From JAOAPY01 sp038237475 (GTDB lineage: Bacteria > Acidobacteriota > Blastocatellia > Pyrinomonadales > Pyrinomonadaceae): a stretch of 64,000 nucleotides of DNA. Below the pieces are notes generated by a model. That model was given only the letters and a program-made list of their open reading frames with translations, was not told where the DNA came from and did no database searches. A program made the position numbers and the translations under genes. The stretch covers positions 581,864-645,863 of the forward strand of contig JBBRYS010000001.1 in assembly GCA_038237475.1 (NCBI GenBank), given 5' to 3'. Shown in pieces: positions 9,834 to 16,832 of this stretch; within the stretch, counting starts at the first letter, position 1; the number at the start of each line of letters is the position of its first letter.

Positions 9834-11840
9834 CTAATTTACGGCGATTGACGTCAACTCATCCTCTGAACGTTCCGTCAACGAGGGCGAGCTCAGCGGG
9901 GCAGTTCGAGCATTATCAACGACACCCGCATTGCGAGCCTGCTTATGTTCTGACTTCACCCGGTACATGGCCTGATCGGCAACGATTAGCAACTGGTCCA
10001 GGGTCTCGCCGTCGATATCAAACGTGGCAGTGCCAACGCTGATGCCGACCCGCGCATACCTGTCCCCGCGCACGTGCATCGAGAAGCGCGTGACTGCGTC
10101 TTCAATACGAAAACGCAAGTCATCCACCTGCGAGTCTTCCACTTCCTGCACGATCGCCACGAACTCGTCGCCTGCATAACGCGCCAGGAAATCATACTCG
10201 CGCAACTGCTCCTGAATCAGGTGGGCCACCTCGCGCAGCATCTTGTCACCCACTTTGTGCCCATAGTTATCGTTGACCGGCTTAAAGTCGTCCAGATCCA
10301 GCATCACCACCTGGAACGGTCTGCCGGTACGACGGGCTCGCGCTGCTTCCTGCTCAAACCTGAGCGCCATGTAGCGCGGGTTCGGCAGGCCGGTCAGCGG
10401 ATCGGTAAGCGCATTTGATTCGGCCTCGGCGTGATGCATGGCGTTGGTCAAAGCGTCCGACGCGAGCCGCGTAACCGTTTCCAGCATGCGCATGTGGTCA
10501 TCCGTGTACTGGTCCAACTCCGCCGAATAAACCGAGAGGGCGCCGATCAGGACATCGTCTTTGAAGAGCGGCAGCGCCGCCATTGACCGGAAAGCGGTGC
10601 CTGGTAAAGGAAAGTCAACGAAATCAAGATTCGGATGAAGCTTGTTGACGGGGCTGCGATTGGCCAAAGCGAAGCCGGTCACACCCTCGCCCGGCGCAAT
10701 CGTCCTGGTCTTGATCAAGTCAGCGTACTGGCCCACCACATGGGCGGGTGTCGCATAGCCTTTCGGCTCGTCGTACAAATAGACCGCGCAGGTATCCCAG
10801 GGAACCAGATGGCCCACCTTGTCAACCAACACTGTGAGTGTCTCTTTCAGTTCCAGCGACGAACCAAAGGTGCGTGCGATTTCATAGAGCGCATAGCCTT
10901 CGCGGTGGGCGTCCTTAATCTGGTTGTAGGCCATGTAGCAACCACGCTCGCGTGTTTGCGCCAGGTCGACATTCGTCATCTTGATCGGTTCCCGCCAATC
11001 GTCGCCACGGCTATGTGACTGCAGGTTCTGAGCGATGACCTCTGCTTCAAGTAACGGCAAATGCTGGATGAAGCGCTCTACGACGTTGGGGTCAAAGTGG
11101 GTGCCGGCGCCGCGGCGCAGCAGGGCCACGGCTTCTTCGCTGGTCATGCCGGGCCGAAACGGCCGATCTTCACGGACTGAGTCAAAGCAGTCGACGACCG
11201 AAAAAATGCGCGCCGAGATGGGAATCTGGATTCCAGCGAGCCCGTCGGGATAGCCCAGACCATCCCACTGCTCGTGATGGTGCCGCACGATGGGGACCAC
11301 CGGGTAGGGGAAATCGACGCGACTTAAAATCTGGGCGCCGACGGTCGTGTGGATTTTCATTTTTTCAAACTCGGCTAACGTGAGCCGCCCGGGTTTGTTC
11401 AGGATGTGCGCGGGCACAGCCAGCTTGCCGATGTCGTGCAGCAGAGCGCCGCTTTTGAGTGCAGCGATCTCGGCCGGAGACAGTTTGAAAGCCGCTCCCA
11501 TTCCCTGCGCATACAACTGTACGCGGCGTACATGGCAATGGGTTGTCTGGTCCTTGGCATCGATGGCAGTGGCCAGCGCTTCGGCGATCGCCAGGTGCAG
11601 GCGGCTCATTGCCTCAGCCTCGTCGGCATTGGTACTCAGCCGATCGAAGAATAGCTTGCGGGCAGCATAGGTGATACTTACCGCCAGCAACAACGGTATG
11701 AGGGAGCGGATCCAGTGTGCGCCGGAAAATGCCGGCGCGTCGTATACATCCCAGGCGCCCACGGCTATCAGGCTGACAAACAAAACAGCCCAGTAGCGCA
11801 GCAGGGCACGTTGGTAAACGGTGACATCGGGTGTGTGCAT
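9834..11840 (-). CDS. Membrane HD-GYP / GAF / GGDEF cyclic-di-GMP signalling protein
   Basis: The product has about 668 residues. Two membrane helices lie at ~14-32 and ~45-65. An HD-GYP domain at ~80-265 shows HCHVRR, LLHDIGK and the HHEQWDGLGYPDG signature, the motif of cyclic-di-GMP phosphodiesterases. A GAF domain follows at ~310-450. A GGDEF diguanylate cyclase domain at ~460-630 has TDPLTGLPN and the active-site variant YAGDEF, still expected to be active. One chain therefore contains both making and breaking modules for cyclic-di-GMP under a GAF sensor. The ATG at 11840 is preferred because AGGA lies seven bases upstream; a TTG just before it is less likely. A PilZ gene, a possible receptor, lies 3.4 kb away. 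Confidence 0.92.
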   Translation of the reverse strand: MHTPDVTVYQRALLRYWAVLFVSLIAVGAWDVYDAPAFSGAHWIRSLIPLLLAVSITYAARKLFFDRLSTNADEAEAMSRLHLAIAEALATAIDAKDQTTHCHVRRVQLYAQGMGAAFKLSPAEIAALKSGALLHDIGKLAVPAHILNKPGRLTLAEFEKMKIHTTVGAQILSRVDFPYPVVPIVRHHHEQWDGLGYPDGLAGIQIPISARIFSVVDCFDSVREDRPFRPGMTSEEAVALLRRGAGTHFDPNVVERFIQHLPLLEAEVIAQNLQSHSRGDDWREPIKMTNVDLAQTRERGCYMAYNQIKDAHREGYALYEIARTFGSSLELKETLTVLVDKVGHLVPWDTCAVYLYDEPKGYATPAHVVGQYADLIKTRTIAPGEGVTGFALANRSPVNKLHPNLDFVDFPLPGTAFRSMAALPLFKDDVLIGALSVYSAELDQYTDDHMRMLETVTRLASDALTNAMHHAEAESNALTDPLTGLPNPRYMALRFEQEAARARRTGRPFQVVMLDLDDFKPVNDNYGHKVGDKMLREVAHLIQEQLREYDFLARYAGDEFVAIVQEVEDSQVDDLRFRIEDAVTRFSMHVRGDRYARVGISVGTATFDIDGETLDQLLIVADQAMYRVKSEHKQARNAGVVDNARTAPLSSPSLTERSEDELTSIAVN

Positions 11841-12269
11841 CAATTGTCCTTAGCTAATCCGATTTGTTTACTACCGCTTCACCTTGCGTCAGAAAGTATT
11901 GATCTAGTTGTTCCCGGTGGCGGCGTCTGCTGGGAGCAATTCAGCAAATGCTGCCACCGGGAAATGGGCAAGAGCGTCCGGGGTAAATCTCAGCTGCTGC
12001 TGAAAGCTGACCAGCACACTGTTCCGCGCCTCGCGATTAAAAGTCGCGGCTTTAAAAGGCCTTGTGCGGAGAACCCTTTTTGGAAACTTAAAAAGCCTCC
12101 GAGCCGCGGTCTTCCCTTCTCAATTGATGTGCCGCAAATTTTGCGCTCGCCAGACTGGTAAAAACCGCGCAAATCAAAGCCCTTCTCGCATTCTGCCTGG
12201 CAGCAGTCAGGCCGGTCGTGCAAATTGAAGGCATCAGATTGAAGCCTCGGTCAGATTGGTGACTAGTGT
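11841..12269. other. Intergenic region with a long hairpin between divergent genes
   Basis: I see no gene here. TTCCCGGTGGC (11911-11921) and GCCACCGGGAA (11953-11963) are exact 11-base complements. Inside the loop TGCTG (11928-11932) pairs with CAGCA (11942-11946). The hairpin falls in the leader of the leftward HD-GYP/GGDEF gene, about 70 bases from its start. I looked for the GEMM cyclic-di-GMP riboswitch core and did not find it. Confidence 0.4.
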
Positions 12270-13679
12270 TTGACAACCTGCACGACGAAACGGCACCCTG
12301 CACTTGAAATTCAAAGCAATAACGAACCGGTTGCTGTAGGGACGGCTTTGGCAAAATCGATCAAGAATCTGGAAACGCACGCTCCGGTAGGTTATATCGA
12401 ACTGCTGCGCGGCAACCGTGCGTTCAGAAACCTCTGGTTGGGCCAGGTGGTCAGTCAGATGGGAGACTGGTTCGACACTATCGCCCTTTACACCATCATC
12501 CTGAGACTGACGGGATCGGGACGCAACGTCGGCTTGTTGATGGTGGCGCGTTTTCTACCCAGCTTTATTTTTGGACCAGTCTCCGGTGTGCTCGCCGATC
12601 GCTTCAACCGGCGCACGCTCATGATTCTCTCTGACTTGTTGCGAGCAGTGGTGGTGTTGGGATTCCTATTTGTGCGACGCGCGGATCAGCTGTGGCTAAT
12701 TTATGTGCTGACGGTTCTGCAACTGATCTTCTCGACGCTGTTTGAGCCCGCGCGCACGGCTGCCCTGCCTTCAATCGTTTCCGATCGCGAACTGTTGCCG
12801 GCGAATGCGATTTCTTCAGTGACCTGGTCAGCTATGCTGACAATCGGGGCGGCCATTGGCGGTGTTGTAACGGGCATGTTTGGGACCAGTACAGCATTCA
12901 TCCTGGATTCGGCGTCGTACTTGCTGTCGGCTTTCTTCATCGCCAGTATTCGTTTTCCCAGGCGGCCCGAGCGCGTGAAGTCAAAGCTTTCGCTCGGCAA
13001 GGCCCTGGGAATTACCCAGACAATCGAAGGTATGAAGTACGTGAAGCGACGGCCTCGCGTACTCGCGCTGCTGTTGGTGAAACCGGCCTGGGGATTGGGC
13101 GGCGGCATTTTGACATTGCTGGCGGTATTTGGTGAAAAAATCTTCCCCGTCGGCAGCACTGCTACCGGGATCGGTGTCCTGTTCGCGGCGCGGGGTATTG
13201 GCACAGCCGTGGGACCGATCGTAGCGCGCCGCATCGCCGGAGAGAGCCGCGTTCGCATGCAGGTTTCGATCGGGATTGCATTTTTGATCGGCGGCGTCTT
13301 CTATATTGCTTTTGGCAGCGCCAGCAATTTTGTCCTGGCGCTGTTGGTGCTGGGACTGGCCCATACCGGAGGCAGCATCCTTTGGGTTTTCTCGACAGTG
13401 CTGTTACAACGCGGGGTCGAAGATAACTTTCGTGGCCGCGTCTTCGCCGCCGAGCTGGCGTTGCTGACGCTGACGATGGCGGCTTCAAATTACCTGACCG
13501 GAGAGATGCTGGATCGTTTTGGCTGGTCCCCCCGTCTGGTGACTATTGGCATTGGTATCTTCTTTCTCATTCCCGGAGTCCTGTGGTTCGTTACCCGGAG
13601 CTGGTGGGACCAGGGCAAGGAAGAGCATCGTGATCGTACCATTCCGGTTGAGCCAAAGATGGAGACGGAAAGCGCTTAA
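12270..13679 (+). CDS. MFS transporter (MFS_3 / EntS-like exporter type)
   Basis: The product has up to 469 residues with about 12 hydrophobic helices. The MFS signature between helices 2 and 3 is clear (GVLADRFNRRTLMI), and a second loop (ARRIAGESRVRM) marks the second half. The N-terminal RNLWLGQVVSQMGDWFD is typical of the MFS_3 family, which exports siderophores, macrolides and similar compounds; the substrate here is unknown. The reading frame opens at TTG 12270, but TTGACA there could also be a -35 box. A TTG near 12349, with AGGGA upstream, is an equally plausible start because no ATG occurs before the first helix. Confidence 0.88.
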   Translation: MTTCTTKRHPALEIQSNNEPVAVGTALAKSIKNLETHAPVGYIELLRGNRAFRNLWLGQVVSQMGDWFDTIALYTIILRLTGSGRNVGLLMVARFLPSFIFGPVSGVLADRFNRRTLMILSDLLRAVVVLGFLFVRRADQLWLIYVLTVLQLIFSTLFEPARTAALPSIVSDRELLPANAISSVTWSAMLTIGAAIGGVVTGMFGTSTAFILDSASYLLSAFFIASIRFPRRPERVKSKLSLGKALGITQTIEGMKYVKRRPRVLALLLVKPAWGLGGGILTLLAVFGEKIFPVGSTATGIGVLFAARGIGTAVGPIVARRIAGESRVRMQVSIGIAFLIGGVFYIAFGSASNFVLALLVLGLAHTGGSILWVFSTVLLQRGVEDNFRGRVFAAELALLTLTMAASNYLTGEMLDRFGWSPRLVTIGIGIFFLIPGVLWFVTRSWWDQGKEEHRDRTIPVEPKMETESA

Positions 13680-13796
13680 TGAAACTTTGGCTTGGGCTTT
13701 GGTCTTTGGGCCTTTATCATGGGACGGTCGGAATTCAGGACAAACCAGGGTCAGCCATAGACAAGGCTTAAGTCAAAATAATCAGGACTTCCAGTT

Positions 13797-14339
13797 ATGA
13801 AAATCAAAGTTGGTGTGATGGGCTCGGCGAGTGAAACGGCCGGTGATGCTGGAGATGCGTTGCGCGAGAAAGCTAAATCCCTGGCCCGGGTGATTGCGGC
13901 GCGCGATGTGATTTTGCTGAGCGGCGCCACTACCGGCGTGGTCTATACCGCCGGCAAGCAGGCGCACGAAGCCGGAGTTTTCCACGTCGGGATTTCGCCC
14001 GCCAGTAACGAGCCTGAGCACGTGGAGCACTATCAACTGCCTACCGATGCCTGCGACGTTTTGATCTACACCGGCTTTGGATTGAAAGGCCGCAATGTAG
14101 TCCTCGTGCGATCCTGCGACGTGGTGCTCTTTATCGCGGGAGCGATGGGTTCATTAAATGAATTCACCATCGCACACGATGAAGGGAAAGTGATCGGCTG
14201 TCTGACCAATACCGGCGGCGTGGCCGACGAAGTCGAATATCTGCTGGAGAAATTTTCCAAACCAACCGGCGCCCAGGTGTTTCTGCATAGCGACCCGCAG
14301 CACCTTTTAACAGCCTGCCTGGATTCTTTGAACCCCTAG
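13797..14339 (+). CDS. LOG/SLOG-type Rossmann-fold protein (TIGR00725-like)
   Basis: The product has 180 residues. The N-terminus KVGVMGSA, the segment LLSGATTGVVYTAGKQAHEAG and the AGAMGSLNEF loop match the layout of the DprA/LOG-like superfamily, in which a Gly-rich loop plus Glu binds a nucleotide ribose-phosphate. The usual PGGxGTxxE loop is altered to AGAMGSLNE, keeping the Glu. The family is often labelled putative lysine decarboxylase, which is a misnomer; the substrate here cannot be predicted. The ATG at 13797 starts the first beta strand directly. The next gene begins 21 bases downstream, so they may form an operon. Confidence 0.78.
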   Translation: MKIKVGVMGSASETAGDAGDALREKAKSLARVIAARDVILLSGATTGVVYTAGKQAHEAGVFHVGISPASNEPEHVEHYQLPTDACDVLIYTGFGLKGRNVVLVRSCDVVLFIAGAMGSLNEFTIAHDEGKVIGCLTNTGGVADEVEYLLEKFSKPTGAQVFLHSDPQHLLTACLDSLNP

Positions 14340-14360
14340 GCCTTTAGTGGACCATAGCCT

Positions 14361-15020
14361 ATGAGCGGTAAGCCAGCCAATCCCCGCGCAGCCCTCATCA
14401 GCGCCACGCACAGCGCCGTCGATCTCTCGGCCACTCAGCTGGATCATTCCGCCTGGAAGAGCGCGCACGCGATCAAAATCGATCATTACTGGTCGGGCGA
14501 GCCGGCTCCCGCGGGCCGCAGCGCAGAAGCGACACTACTCTGGTCCGACAACGCGATTCATGTCCGCTATGTCTGTCGGCAAGCGGAGCCTCTGATCGCC
14601 AGCTCCGACCCACAGCTGGCGAAGAAGACCCTGGGATTATGGGACCGGGATGTTTGCGAGATCTTTCTCGCGCCGGACCCAAATGTGCCGGAACGTTATT
14701 TTGAGTTTGAGGCGGCGCCGACGAGTGAATGGATTGATCTGGCGCTTCATACAACCCCGGATAAGCGTGAGACTGACTGGGAGTTTCATTCGGGCATGAC
14801 CGCTGCTGCTCGAGTGGAACCGGGACGCGTGATCATCGCCATGCGTCTACCCTGGGACCATTGGATTCATAAACCGCAAAAGGGCGAACGCTGGCGCGCG
14901 AATCTCTTTCGTTGTGTGGGCGATGGCCCAACGCGTGGTTATCTCGCCTGGCAACCTACGCACACACCTGAACCCGCTTTCCATGTGCCGTCAGCTTTCG
15001 GCTGGCTGCGCTTTGATTGA
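14361..15020 (+). CDS. CBM9-like carbohydrate-binding domain protein
   Basis: The product has 219 residues and no signal peptide. The whole chain fits a family-9 carbohydrate-binding-like beta-sandwich: ATLLWSDNAIHVRY, LWDRDVCEIFLAPD, YFEFEAAPTSEWIDL and WRANLFRCVGD are the recurring landmarks of this domain. Acidobacteria and Bacteroidetes carry many such stand-alone proteins of unknown ligand. It follows the LOG-like gene closely. Sugar binding is family knowledge and was not shown by individual residues. Confidence 0.78.
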   Translation: MSGKPANPRAALISATHSAVDLSATQLDHSAWKSAHAIKIDHYWSGEPAPAGRSAEATLLWSDNAIHVRYVCRQAEPLIASSDPQLAKKTLGLWDRDVCEIFLAPDPNVPERYFEFEAAPTSEWIDLALHTTPDKRETDWEFHSGMTAAARVEPGRVIIAMRLPWDHWIHKPQKGERWRANLFRCVGDGPTRGYLAWQPTHTPEPAFHVPSAFGWLRFD

Positions 15021-15225
15021 ATCGCCACCCTGTCAATCGCAGAGCAGTAGAATTAGTCGCGGATAGAGAGGGATCTGACTAAGGTCTGATCAGATCTGCC
15101 TTCATCCGCTAAGCTGACGTGTTCATATGGAATCGTCTAAAGACCTTGGGCGGTTTGATAAACGAATCAGCCGAAGATGACTATGACTCTTTTCAAGAGG
15201 CTAAGCACGGCCTTAGGCAAAGCGT

Positions 15226-15654
15226 CTATTTGCTCAGCAGGCTGGCGAGGTAAGCTTCATAGGAGGCACGATCGGTATCGCTCATGGTGGAGATGTTCAC
15301 CCCGATGAGATAGCCTCTCTCAGCTTCTTCTTCATCGAGACGCTCATAACGCACCGCCTGGCCCAGCAATACAATGGGACCGGTCGGCAATTCCAGCTCG
15401 ATGCGCAGCTCACGGTTTTCACCTGCCAGATAATGATCACCAATGCGAATAGCCGGAACTACCAAAGCAAGGCCGGTGGTGCTGATATCCAAAGAATAAC
15501 CGGCGACAGAGCGCGCCACGCTTGAATGCAGGGCCGACGGGGGACCCAGAAGCGATACCGACAGGGCCACGCGCGCGGTGCAGCGCGGGGCTCGACGGCG
15601 CTCGCCGATGAATTTGCGTAGTCGGGCTGCGATATTGCGGGCTAATTCAGGCAT
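15226..15654 (-). CDS. PilZ domain protein, likely cyclic-di-GMP receptor
   Basis: From the chosen ATG at 15654 the product has about 142 residues. The PilZ signature is present in both parts: RRRAPR near the N-terminus (RxxxR) and DISTTGL about 60 residues later (D/NxSxxG). These residues bind cyclic-di-GMP in the family. The frame stays open upstream to a TTG at 15765; that longer form is possible, but its extra 37 residues look non-coding and neither start has an ideal ribosome site. The GGDEF/HD-GYP protein 3.4 kb away is a plausible source of the ligand. Confidence 0.8.
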   Translation of the reverse strand: MPELARNIAARLRKFIGERRRAPRCTARVALSVSLLGPPSALHSSVARSVAGYSLDISTTGLALVVPAIRIGDHYLAGENRELRIELELPTGPIVLLGQAVRYERLDEEEAERGYLIGVNISTMSDTDRASYEAYLASLLSK

Positions 15655-15769
15655 ATGGGTAAGTGCGAATTCCTGGGAGGAAAAACCGTCGGGAAACCAT
15701 TCTAGAGATCGGGAGGCAGGGGCGCAATGATTAATTCCGGCGGAAGAGTTTGAAGGGGCAAACAAACCG

Positions 15770-15846
15770 AATTAGCCGCGGATTACGCGGATAAGACGCG
15801 GATTCATTTAGAACTTTTCAGATCAGCGTCTTTTCCGCGGCTAATT
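15770..15846. repeat. Palindromic REP-like element
   Basis: AATTAGCCGCGGA (15770-15782) and TCCGCGGCTAATT (15834-15846) are exact 13-base complements. Inside them AAGACGC (15793-15799) pairs with GCGTCTT (15826-15832). The left arm also repeats the GCGGAT/ACGCGGAT unit three times. Similar CGCGGATTA-rich palindromes are common dispersed repeats in some soil bacteria. It sits in the gap between two leftward genes. Confidence 0.6.
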
Positions 15847-15859
15847 GTGGTTCTTCTTC

Positions 15860-16648
15860 TCAGTTAGGTTCGGGTTTGACTTTCAGAGGCTTGCCGCCGT
15901 TATCGCCGCTGCGCATGCCCGACTGGTCCATAACGAACGAGAGCTTGCCGGTGCGACCATACTGCGCGGGCTCCGCATTGACTGTGTAAGACCGCGCGTC
16001 TTTGCCCAGGACCAGACGAAACTGATAGCCCGTGGAGGCTGTACCCTCGATATCCTTGGGTATCAAAGCGGCGGCGATCAAAGCTGGAAGGTCGCCAAAT
16101 GAGCCGTTGTGCTGCTGCGAATAAATGAGTTCAGCCACGTTAATCCGCTTCATCATCGAAATGACTTCACCGTGATGAGTATCGATGCGTGCTTTGAAGA
16201 AAAAATTACTCCCGGCCTTCTGGACTACAGCCTGGTCCTCTTTTGTTCCCAGGATCCAATTGTTTTCAACCCGAATCAACGTGACGGGTTCTGGCTTGTC
16301 GCCGGGATCGTCCACGCTGGCGACTTTCACAAAAACCGTAGCAATCTCGCCACTTATTTGTTCGCCGTTGATTTCGATCTGATCGGGAATCGCTCCGGCC
16401 ATGTTTTCAAAATCCGGCCGCAGGTCTTCGAACTCCTGTGCACTAAGTTCTGCGACCGCCGGTTTGTAAATCGACATGGCGAAAGCTTCGCGAAAACGTT
16501 TTTCGCGCATAGCCTTGTAGAATTCGCGCACCGTATCTGAAGGCGAGCGGGCCGGTTGTTGCGCCAGTGCTGTCAGGGACAAACCGAGCAGCACGACTGC
16601 TGCGACCATGAGTTTTGAGTTCCGATAAAAAGACCGCGAATGAAACAT
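15860..16648 (-). CDS. Secreted protein with NTF2/DUF4864-like front and pseudopilin-like tail
   Basis: The product has 262 residues with a signal peptide (KLMVAAVVLLGLSLTALAQQ, cut near residue 30). Residues ~35-140 resemble SnoaL/DUF4864-type domains (TVREFYKAMREKRFREAFAM, later LIRVENNWILG). Residues ~165-262 look like the C-terminal half of a type II secretion pseudopilin (MMKRINVAELIYSQQHNGSFG, then GYQFRLVLGKD and a late DQSGMRSG). The combination is not one I can name. It is exported, probably periplasmic. Assignment of both halves is by resemblance only. Confidence 0.7.
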   Translation of the reverse strand: MFHSRSFYRNSKLMVAAVVLLGLSLTALAQQPARSPSDTVREFYKAMREKRFREAFAMSIYKPAVAELSAQEFEDLRPDFENMAGAIPDQIEINGEQISGEIATVFVKVASVDDPGDKPEPVTLIRVENNWILGTKEDQAVVQKAGSNFFFKARIDTHHGEVISMMKRINVAELIYSQQHNGSFGDLPALIAAALIPKDIEGTASTGYQFRLVLGKDARSYTVNAEPAQYGRTGKLSFVMDQSGMRSGDNGGKPLKVKPEPN

Positions 16649-16763
16649 CTATCTTATTTCCTTAGCGACGAATTTCGAGGCGCGACTGGATGGACCAGCA
16701 AACGCGCCTCGTTGTAAAACTTCTGCTCAATCAGAAACCGGCACGCCATTGATCTCAGCAACG

Positions 16764-16802
16764 GCCGTTCACCGCTTGTAACCGGATAATAAGATGAACG
16801 GC
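16764..16802. terminator. Hairpin downstream of the OPT gene, candidate terminator
   Basis: GCCGTTCA (16764-16771) and TGAACGGC (16795-16802) are exact complements with a 23-base loop. The hairpin lies 30 bases past the stop codon of the leftward OPT gene. No clear T-run follows, so intrinsic termination is uncertain. Confidence 0.3.
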
Positions 16803-16832
16803 TAGCTGCGCCGGCTATTCGATGCTGCTTCG

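Noticed and set aside
11841..12269. Cyclic-di-GMP riboswitch upstream of the HD-GYP/GGDEF gene
   Set aside because: The conserved GEMM core sequence is absent; only a simple long hairpin is visible.
12270..12310. TTGACA at the opening of the MFS frame as a clear promoter
   Set aside because: No suitable -10 box at 16-18 bases was found; it is mentioned only as a doubt about the start codon.
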